Assembly (NCBI GenBank): GCA_004802705.1
Contig: SGPL01000294.1
Coordinates: forward strand, 1 to 41,802
Direction of reading: 5' to 3'
Length of the DNA: 41,802 bases
Source: Bondarzewia mesenterica
Lineage: Eukaryota > Basidiomycota > Agaricomycetes > Russulales > Bondarzewiaceae
Below, in pieces: positions 1 through 9,795 of the stretch. Numbering within the stretch: position 1 is the stretch's first letter; each line of letters begins with the position of its first letter. The position numbers were made by a program, and so were the translations under genes. The notes beneath the pieces were generated by a model. The model did no database searches and had not been told where the DNA came from. It was given only the letters and a program-made list of their open reading frames with translations.

Positions 1-553
1 TAGGGGTTGTGGTGTATGTAGGGATGTCAATAGGCGCTCACATGTTGTTTTATGCGTCTCGCGACGAACTGTTAATGTGTGCGATAACGGCTTTGGGCAC
101 AGGGAATGGACATGGAGAGATGAAAGGTTAATTAACGAAGTATTCGAGCGTCAGATGATTGCACCAATTTGCGACGTCGTTCTGTGAACTCGGTCGTCCG
201 CAGTGTGAAGAGGAACGCAAGATACTCTGATATTGAAACAATCGATTTTACGATTCCTGAAAAGGAAATCGTTCTTTTACCTGAGGTGGCGCCCGCGAAA
301 GCCACCCAATCGACTACACGGCAAAGACTAGAGAATTGAAAGTGGACTACACCGGTAATCAGATATCCGGTCAATCGGCTAAGCAAGGCAACAACAATTT
401 GAGAATTCGTGGGAATCGGAGTTCTAATGAAACTTGCTCCAATTGTAAGAGACTACAATTACACTACAATTTTTTAGTGGCGCCGTTTCTTGGCCGCTAC
501 GACGCACGGCAAGAACGATTCCCGGAAGCAGAACACGACGCTAACTTCTCAAC
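1..553. other. Left-edge intergenic DNA
   Basis: No convincing coding signal on either strand: the open frames are short, lack recognisable motifs and are not extended by plausible splicing. It includes the upstream region of the small gene starting at 554. An A/T-rich stretch near 430-475 carries short repeats of an ACTACAATT-type word. Confidence 0.4.
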
Positions 554-1078
554 ATGACTCGTACGGTCTATTTTGCAGTCTTCAACTCGATCCTGTTCCC
601 TGCGCATTGGGGTCTCTGGATCCCAACTGTTGAGAAGCCCGAACTGGGCAAGATGATTCAGGTCAACGGCGACCCACTTTCTGGCTTCCAGCACGACTTC
701 GAGAGGAATTGTAACATCAAGGATACCAAACGCACGCACATTCTCTTCGTTCTTGCTGAGATCGAGGACAGATTTGTACTCGATTTGCCGCCCAACGTAG
801 ATAATCCTCAAGAACCGGCCGCCATTGATGAGATCGAGCAAAAAGCAATTGCCATCCCGCCCCCCACGAAGAGTTTGCGATCATCTGCAGACGCGGTCGG
901 TTCCTTCTCCCAAATTTCGTTTCTGTATCGTTTGCTGATCGCGCTCGAGCAGGCGATGAAGAAGGTTGACATCAAGAATTGCCAGACCTGGCTCTGCGAG
1001 CTGGTGGATGCTTTGGTTGCCGACCACATTTTCCCTAAATCAGCCATCCAGGTGATGAAAGATGCGCCGAGGAACTGA
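554..1078 (+). CDS. Small conserved basidiomycete-type protein of unknown function
   Basis: Two exons, 554-895 and 953-1078, give 155 residues. The 57-nt intron 896-952 (GT...AG) is a multiple of three, so the frame is also open if it is read through. I excise it because the residues it would encode look intron-like and its removal joins the Ser-rich stretch directly to the C-terminal block NCQTWLCELVDALV. The protein begins MTRTVYFAVF and has a block around LFPAHWGLWIPTVEKP. This resembles a family of short unknown proteins common in mushrooms, with a beta-rich N-terminal half and a helical NCQTW...LV C-terminus. I recall this family only from general knowledge and cannot confirm its database name. 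There is no signal peptide or membrane segment. Function unknown. Confidence 0.75.
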   Translation: MTRTVYFAVFNSILFPAHWGLWIPTVEKPELGKMIQVNGDPLSGFQHDFERNCNIKDTKRTHILFVLAEIEDRFVLDLPPNVDNPQEPAAIDEIEQKAIAIPPPTKSLRSSADAVGSFSQISFLYRLLIALEQAMKKVDIKNCQTWLCELVDALVADHIFPKSAIQVMKDAPRN

Positions 1079-1977
1079 TGCACAATGGTGAAGAAGATGC
1101 TCATAGAGGTACGCTAGTAAAATCTCTCCGTCCGTCAGAACATTGACCGAACCATCCACAGACCGACGCGACCCGTCTCGTCCATCACATAAACTCAATG
1201 TTATGCCTGATATCCCACCATATATTTACGAAACCATCTTTATGACTTCCTTTCTGATTCTAGGAAATGCCCTTCTCTTTCGTGGGTGCAGCACTGGAAG
1301 ATATAACACTGTCGATACCCCGCGATTAGTTTTTACGAAGGCAATCAAGTACTTACCTCCCGTTGCATGGCATGAAAAGAACGAGTGAGCGCTGATGGCC
1401 AAAAGTCAATCGTTGGCGACAATGATGGTCGAAGCTCCGCACACGAGCACCTATTTAGCAAAAAGAGTCATAGCAGAAGCATTGCGATGAGCTAGGCTTT
1501 ATATTGATAGTACGCAACTTGAACTAGGAGAAGGCGAAGACGTCAACGGCACGCACTATTTTTTGTCATCCAACGAGAACGAGTGTCGGTACAGTACACT
1601 CGTTGTACGAAAGCACATCTCAGCATCGGGTATGATGCCATATGCCCAATTCATGTAGAATCAACGTGAATGAGCGAGATGCGGTATTGAACATTGATAT
1701 TGTCTCCAGTAGCGCTATGTCGGCGCGGGTCCTTTCTACTAGAGCGCAGTAAAGTCGGAACATACTGCGCTATGACAGAGGCTGTCAAGGTCTCATCTTG
1801 AAATATTAGAATACAGTCGAATGTGTATCGTGGCGTGTCAAAGTCCATCCCATTACCGGACAAGTAAAATACTTACAATCGCGAAACGCATCACATCATA
1901 AGCGCTAAATGAATTTTCTCAAGCAAATTCGCACTCACAATCAAACCAACTATGACGCCAGATCTCCCCCTTCAGCT
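1079..1977. other. Intergenic DNA between convergent genes
   Basis: This holds the 3' flanks of the unknown gene ending at 1078 (+) and the JTB-like gene ending at 1978 (-). Open frames here (for example around 1143-1388) have no recognisable motifs or splice logic. I see no gene or RNA. Confidence 0.4.
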
Positions 1978-2590
1978 TCACCCGCCACCGCCACTCCTTA
2001 TGAGTCCTATCCGTGCCGCGAGCTGTCTTGCTTGGAGGGCCTGCAACTTCTTCGACCTCGCAAACACGAAAAACAGAGCACCCGAAGCGAAGAGGACGTT
2101 ACAGGCTACAAACTCCCAAAAATCAGCGCGCTCTTTTCCAACGATACGTCCGCAGGATTCCCATGCCGGTGTTTCGCCCTGTGGCGGGTCTGAGGTATGT
2201 TGCGAGCTATCAGGATGCCATGGAGAGTTGGGCCGGTTTGTGGATTGGGGAACGGATGCGCAATGCATGAGGCGTCGGTTGCCAAATGGCTGACAGAAAG
2301 GTTCACGGAGCTTGGGATTTTTAAACGTGAAGGGTGCCCGTCAAATATATCAGCAACTTGTGAATACTTACAGCATCATCCGGACAAGGCTCACAGAGCC
2401 CGAACGGTCGACAAGTTACTTCCGTGCCATTAGACGGATACACAGTTTGCTGTGCCAAGACAGAAGTCAGACAAGTTAGGAACAATCTACCGCACGCAGA
2501 GTTGTGTCAAGCTCGATAGCACACTGCTCTTGCTCAAAACACTCACAAGTGCGTCGTCAACGCCGTCGACCAGAGCGTCAAGAACAACAT
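1978..2590 (-). CDS. JTB-like single-pass membrane protein
   Basis: Three exons on the minus strand: 2590-2547, 2486-2372 and 2310-1978, giving 163 residues. Intron 2546-2487 is 60 nt and intron 2371-2311 is 61 nt, and phases agree throughout. Splicing exon 1 to exon 2 creates a clean signal peptide (MLFLTLWSTALTTH, then LLFLTCLTSVLA). A Cys-rich luminal part follows (TCRPFGLCEPCPDDA, later FCQPFG and ESCG), then one membrane segment (FVACNVLFASGALFFVFA) and a short basic cytosolic tail (RSKKLQALQARQLAARIG). This order, and the FWEF...R..L..R tail, match the JTB (jumping translocation breakpoint) family. In animals JTB is linked to mitosis and mitochondria; the fungal role is unknown. The start at 2590 is chosen because it yields the signal peptide. 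Confidence 0.75.
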
Positions 2591-2767
2591 GAAAGTAGAG
2601 GAAGGGAGCGTGGGAACGTTCTGATCTGTCGTTCCTCAAGTCACGCCGACATACAGTACTTGCATACAGGTTACACTCGGTATTAGAGTGCCCGAGACAT
2701 ACGTCTTCCTCCTACCGCGGGTATTCCTCTCGTGCAAAGTCCCCATCCCCTTTCATCTTGTGTCAAC
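2591..2767. promoter_or_regulatory. Shared divergent promoter of the JTB-like and SRP19 genes
   Basis: Only 177 bp separate the two start codons, which point away from each other, so both promoters must lie here or overlap the 5' ends. No strong TATA box is visible. A pyrimidine-rich stretch lies near 2701-2760, close to the SRP19 start. Confidence 0.5.
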
Positions 2768-3196
2768 ATGTCACGACGTGCAGTGATAGTCGAGGAGTTC
2801 GATGACGATATGGATCTCCCATTACCGTCGCGCCCTTTGCCCAACACCGGCTCTCACGGTGCAATCCTGCAGGAAATAACGGACGAGGTTGATGATTCCG
2901 ATGATGATGAAGCTCCGATTTTGCGGGAGCCAACTGCTGGCCCAGCGTCACCGCAAGGGCCAAGCTACGGTGCACCTGCAGTAACGGATATTACGCCGTA
3001 TAAGAAGTAAGCATCATCTATTGGTCTCGCGCGAGCTCGACGTAGCTGATATGTGAGAAGATGGACGTGTATATACCCGATCTACATCGATGCAAAGCAA
3101 CCGTACTGCACGGGCGCACGCCGTGTACCCCGCGACAAGAGTGTCTGGTGGCCGCTCAGCAAAGACATTGCCGACGCTAGCAATCGTCTTGGGCTC
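2768..3196 (+). CDS. SEC65: SRP19/Sec65 signal recognition particle subunit, 3' part missing
   Basis: Exon 1 is 2768-3006, the intron 3007-3060 (54 nt), and exon 2 starts at 3061. The N-terminus is an acidic fungal extension (residues 1-80). The SRP19 fold follows: KWTCIYPIYIDAKQPYCTGA, RRVPRDKSVWWP, then SKDIADASNRLGL. SRP19 binds SRP RNA and lets SRP54 assemble for co-translational targeting to the ER. The homology stops abruptly after LGL near 3196. The expected second half of the domain (the region usually containing HPRDW and a GRVRV strand) is absent, and the sequence becomes the antisense of the Lys/Asp/Glu repeat gene. The frame stays open to 3883 but only encodes Leu/Val repeats, the shadow of that gene. 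Either a deletion or an assembly join removed the 3' half. Confidence 0.8.
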
Positions 3197-3868
3197 GTCC
3201 TTCTTGTACTCGTCCTTCTTGTACTCGTCCTTCTTGTACTCGTCCTTCTTGTACTCGTCCATCTTCGACTCGTCCTTCTTCGGCTCGTCCTTCTTGTACT
3301 CGTCCTTCTTGTACTCGTCTTTCTTGGACTCGTCTTTCTTGGACTCGTCCTTCTTGGACTCGTCCTTCTTGGACTCGTCTTTCTTGTAGTCGTCCTTGGG
3401 GTAGTCGTCCTTCTTCTCGTCCTTCTTCGACTCTTCCTTCTTGTAATCGTCCTTCTTCTCGTCCTTCTTCTCGTCCTTTTTGTACTCGTCCTTCTTGGAG
3501 TCATCCCTGGGGTACTCGTCCTTCTTGGTCATAGGGTATTCCTCCTTGGCAGATGCTGTGTACGTTGCCTTGGCGGTAGTGGAGTACTCCATCTTGCTAG
3601 GCGCGGCATACTCGTCCTTGTATGGCGTCGCCGTGGGCTTGTATTCGGACGTGTTCTTGTACTCGGACGTGTTCTTGTACTCGGACGTGGTGTAGGTGGG
3701 GACGGGGGCGGACTTGTACTCGGACGTGGTCTTGTACTCGGACGTGGTGTAGGTGGGGACGGGCGCGGACTTGTACTCCTGTTTGAACGAGCCCCAAGGA
3801 CCGGCGGCGACAACGACGGCGAGGGTGAGGAAGGAGACGGCGGAAAGAGCGGAGATTCGGCGGAACAT
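3014..3868 (-). CDS. Secreted Lys/Asp/Glu/Tyr repeat protein, 3' end compromised
   Basis: A single open frame of 284 residues. It starts with a signal peptide (MFRRISALSAVSFLTLAVVVA, cut near AAG-P). Next come Thr/Tyr/Lys repeats of the type YTTSEYK with SAPVPTYTTSEYK units, then about 20 copies of a five-residue unit K-K-D-E-[YSP]. The predicted mature protein is highly charged, disordered and probably extracellular or wall-associated. From residue ~225 (after DEPKTIAS, near 3196) the frame is simply the antisense of SRP19 exon 2 and its intron, so the last ~60 residues are probably not the original C-terminus. A TATA box lies at 4005-3998, about 130 bp upstream of the start. I do not recognise the protein; function unknown. 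Confidence 0.65.
   Translation of the reverse strand: MFRRISALSAVSFLTLAVVVAAGPWGSFKQEYKSAPVPTYTTSEYKTTSEYKSAPVPTYTTSEYKNTSEYKNTSEYKPTATPYKDEYAAPSKMEYSTTAKATYTASAKEEYPMTKKDEYPRDDSKKDEYKKDEKKDEKKDDYKKEESKKDEKKDDYPKDDYKKDESKKDESKKDESKKDESKKDEYKKDEYKKDEPKKDESKMDEYKKDEYKKDEYKKDEYKKDEPKTIASVGNVFAERPPDTLVAGYTACARAVRLLCIDVDRVYTRPSSHISATSSSRETNR
3197..3510. repeat. Coding 15-bp tandem repeat array (GTCCTTCTTGTACTC type)
   Basis: About twenty degenerate 15-bp units, each encoding K-K-D-E plus Y, S or P on the minus strand. On the plus strand the same units read as Leu/Val repeats. The array abuts the SRP19 homology at 3196-3197, where a GGCTCGTCC word is shared between SRP19 codons and a repeat unit. 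Confidence 0.9.
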
Positions 3869-3997
3869 GGTGGTAGGCAGTAGGTTGTTGTGGGGATAGG
3901 TATGTGTCTGTGTGGTGTAAAAGAGAGAAAAGTCAGAAGCGAGCGGATTGAGGCGGGCTTGAGAACTGGGGAGAAAAAGAGGGGCCTACGATGGTTG

Positions 3998-4005
3998 CTT
4001 TTATA
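3998..4005 (-). promoter_or_regulatory. TATA box of the repeat-protein gene
   Basis: Reads TATAAAAG on the minus strand about 130 bp before the start codon at 3868, a good fungal core promoter position allowing for a 5' leader. Confidence 0.5.
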
Positions 4006-4389
4006 GGGACGCGAGAACCTGACGTTTTCCGCGTCACCGCCAGGGAGGGGAAGGGACGGCTGCGTTGAGAACACCATCTTGTCCGGCGTGCGCGACAGCC
4101 AAAGGTGCGTCTGCTTTTGCCTTCTCAATTTGGGGTGTCGTTTGCCGTTTTGGGCACTGCTCGCTCGCGGTCGCGTCCTACATAGGCCTACGCGTCGCCC
4201 TCACGTGCCTACTCGATTCGCACGTCGTGACACTTGGATATAACGAGTGGTCTCGGTGACGGCTTGCTCGATGGTAAAAACCGTTCTGGGCCATTCCTTC
4301 TCATGCTCGGGCGATGTGGAGGGCTGCATCGCGGGCAGTCCTGAGGGAATGACTCGTCTGGTGATGCCTTTCGGTGGACACTTGGGTCT

Positions 4390-5075
4390 GGATCCCTTTT
4401 TGTGCTTTTACGGCCATTTTGAGAACTGCATGAATCGATTGGGATGAGGACAGTTTGTGGATGTTGCACCATTCCGGGTCGCTCGTGGCCCGGAATCGTT
4501 CTACGGTGTCTCTGCGTGTAATTAATAGAGGACGACGACGACGACGACGACGCATCAATTGGACGTGGGGAGAATGGAGGAAACGAGTTTGGAGCGAGGA
4601 CATGCTCTCGTGTCGTCGTCGTTGTCATCTCGAAATTGGTCTGCAGCGGCCAGATCTGGGCATGATCTTAGAAGAGGGCGAGGAGACCGAAGATTAATTA
4701 ATACAGCTACGAGACGTATGTCGGCCGACGTACTCTTTTTCAGCAGCATCGATCAACTCATCTGTATATGACACTCGGCCTGCACCGATTCCCGTCCAAG
4801 TACGCCTTCGCCAGCTTCATGCATCCGGATCCTCCGATGCTGTCCCGTTCGTACTCATGACCTCGCCCTCCGGCATTAATCGTCGCCTTCTCAACTGAAC
4901 GCAATCGCCTCTCGGCCGACATGTCTGACTGATTCTACGGCTTCGACCTCGAGGCCCAGTCCGACGTCCAGCTGATACCACTCCGCGGCATAACGATGGC
5001 CGTCGTTCGCGCGCTCCGCGCTCTTTCTCGTACATCTTCAGATTCGCACGCCACGCACAATTTAGATCCACTCTT
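4390..5075 (+). pseudogene. Decayed copy of the 3' end of the 1039-residue membrane-anchored gene
   Basis: Scattered but collinear matches to the last two exons of the intact gene at 9796-13142, in opposite orientation. Around 4446-4515 the reading DSLWMLHHSGS then ARNRSTVSL parallels ESLWMLHHSGS and ARNRSAVSL of the parent, with roughly 80% identical bases over about 65 bp. Near 4627 a second RNWSAA block matches the parent's second RNRSAV block but is frame-shifted. At about 4773, DTRPAPIPV parallels DEIFEPVPM. Near 4842, PFVLMTSPSG parallels PSIIVTAPST. Near 4912, LSADMSD, a stop codon, FYGFDLEAQSD parallels LSSDVSDRLYGHDLEAQSE. Stops and frame changes show it cannot make the protein. A (GAC)7 repeat lies inside. 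The relic spans the place of the parent's last intron, so it was probably copied as DNA. Confidence 0.7.
4531..4552. repeat. (GAC)7 trinucleotide microsatellite
   Basis: Seven consecutive GAC units inside the pseudogene; the parent gene has acidic codons at the corresponding place. Confidence 0.9.
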
Positions 5076-5352
5076 TTCTCTCTTTATCAGATTTCGTAAT
5101 CGCAAGATGATTATCTCGAGTGCGATGGAGATATCACACCTTAAAAATACTCTTGTACTTGTTTGAGAATGGTCGATGTCACACTGGGCATCCCATGGAA
5201 CTTTCTTTCCCAATGCTGAACATATGGTTTACTAGGCCATGAACGGAACATACAAAGAAAAGACACGCATATAGCCGACAAAGTATTTCACCGCACCATG
5301 TACCCCTGCAACGTGAGAGTCAGCGCATATACTTAGCCTATAATGGGCACTT

Positions 5353-7099
5353 TCATTCACTTCTTGAAGAATTTAAGCCGTAATCCAGATCTCCCCGGCG
5401 ATCCTGAGAACACATCGTATTAGCGTGAATTTTTAGTCTCCTCCATCGGGAGCGAAAAAAATATTTTCTCACCGGCGTTCTCACCTTGGCCAGTCTTCGA
5501 GCTCGGCGGCAGCGACTCCTAACGGAGGCCCTGGCCGCAAACCTGCCAAACAGGGAATCAAGCTTGGTGGGGGATGATGCATCGGAGTCAAAATCCGAAG
5601 GAGGGATGCACGGCTCCGTGCGCATCCTGCGGGGAGTACTGTATTGTCTGGAAGGGGTATTCGTGAAATTCTGGAGGGGTCGAGGGGCGTCGCTGCGCAA
5701 GATCGGCGTGCTCTTGGGACGAGCGGCGGGAAGGCGGGAAGCGTCGAGGTTGCGTTTGCGGACCGGGGCGGAGGGAGACTCTGCTGCTCCATAAATCACC
5801 GTCGTCTGATTGCGCTGGTCCTCACGGTGCACAAAAAGGTTGGAAGAACGAGCGCTGAAATTCTCATCCGTAGGTGTTGATCCCACATTGCGGAGACGTG
5901 GCGGCGACGGACGTGGCTTCAGCGATTTTCGTCGCCCATTAGCGCCCGTGACGCCAATAGACCATTGTTCGACCACGGTAGAGCACGCCCATGCCTGCAA
6001 ACGCTGCCTCTCGACCTTGACGACGCGCATGGCAGTAACATGGTTGACGCGCCGTATGGCCTTTGCGCGCGGTACGGAACCACCCAGAGAGATACTTTTC
6101 CTCAAATCCAGCTGGTATTTCCTCAGAGTCCGCTCCAGATGTGCCAAAAGAGACTCAGCGTCGATTTCTCGGTACTGGGCTGAGACTGGGAGAGGCCGTT
6201 GAGCTAGGATCGCAAGAGGCACTACTTGTCACATTCAGGCCAGAACAGACACTTTCGCCTGATGAGGACGCAGAGAAAGTTGCCGTTGAGATCAAAAAGG
6301 ACCTTTTAGTATGTAAGACTTCAGGCGGGCGAGAGATTCTCGACGGAGCCTTAGGAGCGATGGCGTCGCCGGATGCCAGAGGCTGACGTAAGACTGAAGA
6401 GCGAGTGAGACGAGCAGGACGATCCGCGGACACAGGCTGCTGCACAGGCAATATCCCACCTCTTGTAGTCGAAGTCAGAGCAACGGGTGTGGGGATGGCA
6501 GAGTAAGCCGCATGTTGCCTGGCAGAACTGGCAGTTGCAATCTTCAGCAGAGGTTGAGAGGTTCTCTTTCTGACTTGACGACCGCGAGAAGCACGCATAT
6601 TAGAGGCTGATCTCCTGTGAGAGGGTCTGAAAGAATCGCCTGTAGATAAAGGTCCAGCAACATTCTCTCGAGTCGGGATTTGGGACGGATTCGGGACACT
6701 AGAGTATGACGGTTTTCGAGGGATATGTCTTGGCCTTGAAGGATAGCCATTCGGCGAACGACGGCCATCCGCTGAGATATGGAGATTCCTAGATGTCTTG
6801 GACCGAAGTACTGAACGAGGAGCGGTCTGGACAGTAGAGCGAGACGTTATGCCGGATCCTCTCGAAGCCTTGCTCAAATTATTATTAGAAAAAATCCTTC
6901 TTGTCACCACAGTGATATTCGACGGAGGGTAGGGACTGGAGGAACGAGGGAGAGGCTTCAGTCGAGGGAGCAGTGTCCGTACAGGCGGAGTATTCATGGG
7001 GTTTTGATGAGTGATCACACGGTTTCTAGTAGTCAAAGGAGTGTGTGTCGTGCGGTCTGCTGGTGTATTTAAATGAGTGAAAGGCATAATGATGTCCAT
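5353..7099 (-). CDS. Unknown basic, Ser/Arg/Pro-rich protein
   Basis: Modelled exons are 7099-6233, 6174-5485 and 5403-5353, giving 535 residues. The first intron (6232-6175, 58 nt) is needed because the frame shifts there; its removal joins CSGLN to YREIDAESLLAHLERTL in phase 0. The second intron (5484-5404) is a multiple of three, and an internal donor at 5472 is an alternative. The protein is strongly basic and low in complexity, rich in Ser, Arg, Pro and Thr. It has a predicted helix or coiled coil around LLAHLERTLRKYQLDLRK and a basic C-terminal stretch (FAARASVRSRCRRARR). There is no signal peptide, membrane segment or domain I recognise. A nuclear or nucleic-acid-associated role would fit the composition but is only a guess. 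Confidence 0.6.
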
Positions 7100-7467
7100 C
7101 TATGAAACAGAGGACGGAGGTACTTGGTGAAGGAGCTCAAGAGGATGGTGGATACGAGTAAAACAAAAACCAAATAGGTTGATCCTCCGACGTGTGATCC
7201 ACGTGATCCACAAATATTCATGTGGAAGAGACTCTCGCCATGACTATTGGCATGACTCCGCCGTTTTTATTTGTTTAGATACTTACAGTACGGATTTCTG
7301 AATCTTGGACAAGGTGCTAACTTCACTGCTAAGCGGCACTGAGTTTGAGTAAAACGACTTTGGAGCGCGCAGCGGCACAGCTACGGATATTGCCGAAGTG
7401 GTACAGACGCGTGCAGCTCGGAGCACTCGGCAGATATTCCATTCAAACGACCTCGACGTACTCGACG
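7100..7467. promoter_or_regulatory. Divergent promoter region of the unknown basic gene and the DnaJ gene
   Basis: 368 bp between two start codons facing apart. It contains a direct repeat of the word GTGATCCAC, with a CACGTG E-box at 7200-7205. An in-frame extension of DnaJ toward 7345 lacks an ATG, so I do not count it as coding. Confidence 0.45.
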
Positions 7468-9170
7468 ATGAGCTCGTCTTCAACTCCTATACAGTCTCGG
7501 CCAGTGCACCCACATATACCCACAAGTTGCTCAAATTGTCGTTACCAACTTGAATTTCCTGTTCCAAGCCCACCCCCACGAGCATCGACGATCCTTCACA
7601 TCCAATGTTTCAACTGCAAGACAGTCTTCACGCATGCATACTATCCATCGCAGGTTCCTGGAGGATTACCTGGGAAGAGCTCAGACTCTTCAACACCATC
7701 AACATCTCAGAACGGACGCAGAGGTGGGCGGAAGATTGGCACACAGGAGCGACCTCTCGAGACAGGATACTACGATATCCTGGGCGTCGCGGTCGATGCG
7801 AGCACGGATGACATCAAAAAGGCGTATCGTGAGTGGATTTTGNTCTTACTGTCTCTCATGGCATCAATGGGTGCTCGCGCACAGGACGTCTCGCGATCAA
7901 GCACCACCCAGACAAGAATCGCGATGACCCACACGCCGAAGAACGCTTCAAAGAAATTGCNATNGCTTACCAGACACTCTCCGANCCCGAGCTCCGCCGA
8001 AAATACAACGAATTTGGCTCGAAGGAGAGCGCGCCCGAGGGCGGGTACGTCGACCCGGAAGAGGTCTTCGGCGCGATTTTCGGCGGCGACCGATTCGTGC
8101 CCATCATCGGGCACATCAGTCTCGCGAAGGACATGAAGACGGCGCTGCAAGAAGCAGACGATATGGAGGGTGCCGGTGAGAGCTCTGCGATGGTCCACCG
8201 CGATGCTAAGGGCCGGCAGATCCTGAGTCCAGAGGAAAAGGCGAAGAAAGANGAGAAGGCAAAGAAGGTGGCTGCGGAGGTGAGCNNTATTCGNTGTATT
8301 CGTCTGTGCGATAATCGACCCGATGCCTTAGAAAGCTGCCGCACGGGAGGAGCGGGTACAGGANCTCGTGCGGAATCTGGAGCGCAAACTGGGGATATTC
8401 ACAGAGTCTGCGAGTGGTCCAAATGATAGGGACGTAGGCGAGAGCTGGCGGATCATATGNTCACTCGAAGCAGAGTAAGTTTNTTNATTTCTAACAAAGG
8501 CTCGTTTTTGATGTTCACNCAGGGAGCTCAAGAAGGAATCCTACGGGGTGGATTTGCTCCATGCGATTGGCTTTGTTTATGTATCCAAAGCAAAACATTT
8601 TCTCGCTACCAATCANACTTTCCTAGGCGTCGGTGGTTGGCTGCACAATGTGCAAGGNAANTATCATGTATTCAGCGAGACGTAAGTGNGCTATGTTGAN
8701 TCGTTCTAATGTCTGTGNTTCCCATCATNATTCGCGCTGTAGGGTATCNACGCTACGTGCGGCTCTTGAGCTCAAAGCTGTCTTNGACCAGATTCAAGCT
8801 GCAGAGACCGCAGGCAATTTGGGCCCNGAGGAGAAGAAACGACTAGAGGAACAAGCTGCCGAGAAGGGCCTCCAAGCCCTNTTCAAGGTTCATTACATCN
8901 CGTCTTTTNCCTTTACCNATCTCACTTTTTTCTGCCATGTTCAGGGCGCGAAACTGGAGGTCGAATCAGTGCTGCGCGAGACGTGCGACCGCGTGCTGGG
9001 NGACCCGTCCGTGCCGCGCGAAAAAGGCGCACTTGCGTGCCATCGCGCTGCAGATGCTCGGCCANGCGTACAGCGCTGTGAGCAAGGAGCAAGACGAGGC
9101 CAAAGAAGAGGCCGACTATGTCCGAGTCGAGACGAGGAGCAGCCGCGAGCGCGCAGCACGCGGGCAGTGA
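7468..9170 (+). CDS. DnaJ (Hsp40) protein with X-domain, Caj1/Djp1-like, one frameshift
   Basis: Six exons: 7468-7828, 7885-8279, 8332-8474, 8523-8681, 8743-8887 and 8945-9170. An N-terminal zinc-ribbon-like pair (CSNC and CFNC) precedes the J domain. That domain begins YYDILGVAVDAS; the HPD motif comes right after the first intron (LAIKHHPDKN), then RRKYNEFG. The rest (VFGAIFGGDRFVPIIGHIS, charged helices, LHAIGFVYVSKAKHFL) matches the DnaJ-X region of yeast Caj1/Djp1, a co-chaperone class linked to peroxisomal or mitochondrial import. About 475 residues are expected. The exons sum to 1429 nt, one too many: an A5 run at 9021-9025 must be A4 to keep the conserved reading LRAIALQMLG. About 20 N bases lie in 7843-9430, so sequence error is the likely cause. 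Confidence 0.85.
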
Positions 9171-9795
9171 GGAGATCGTCGGCATTTGTGGTCATTTCTT
9201 TTGAACCTTACATGTTGGGAGCACCTCCATTGTACGTATATCATGATTTGTATCTTAGCACTCTTCCCTCGCATCGCATGTTTGAGCTCGATCTATCTAT
9301 AGAGTCCATTCCCCTTGCCACTTCAGGTTATTGCACATTACTTTACGGAATCGTCACGCTATCGCCTGTATCACTTGTGCTATCNCCCTGTATAGATGCA
9401 GTATAAAGCGATTGTTGGNTGATAATTCANTTTTAATCGCAAACCGCACTTTTCCAAGGTTGGAGTCGTCTCGTTCTATTAGGCTGAGTATGTCGAATGC
9501 TTTCAATTCTAGTTGAGAGCAGAAAAAAAGAATGAATTGCGCAACGATTGCAACAAAACTGCATAGTGGTTAACAGAGAGGAAGCAAAGAATGCCGAATA
9601 CTGAGCCTTGACGTAATCCGTAACGAAGCGTATCAGGCGATGTGGGGAAGAGAGAGCCAACATTTAGGAAGAGGAATGGGGGGGGGGGGATGGGAAAATG
9701 AATGAGGGTGGGGGAACGGGAAAACAGATAGAGCAGAGGGAAAAAAAATAGAGGAGATGAATATAACATAAAACCCAAAGTACGACCTTCATAAC
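9171..9795. other. 3' flanks of convergent genes, with a G12 run
   Basis: This lies between the DnaJ stop and the end of the minus-strand membrane gene. No coding signal is visible. A run of 12 G at 9678-9689 sits in a purine-rich block. The last N bases of the low-quality patch are at 9389-9430. Confidence 0.5.

Noticed and set aside
554..1078. Unspliced 174-residue version of the small unknown gene
   Set aside because: The 57-nt segment 896-952 has GT and AG ends and a branch-like sequence, and its translation does not fit the flanking conserved blocks.
3053..3883. Long plus-strand open frame continuing SRP19 into Leu/Val repeats
   Set aside because: The Leu/Val part is the antisense of the KKDE repeat array and of a signal peptide-encoding gene with its own TATA box; it has no SRP19 similarity after residue ~123.
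5353..7099. Two separate overlapping minus-strand genes
   Set aside because: A 58-nt canonical intron joins the two frames in phase 0, so one gene is simpler.
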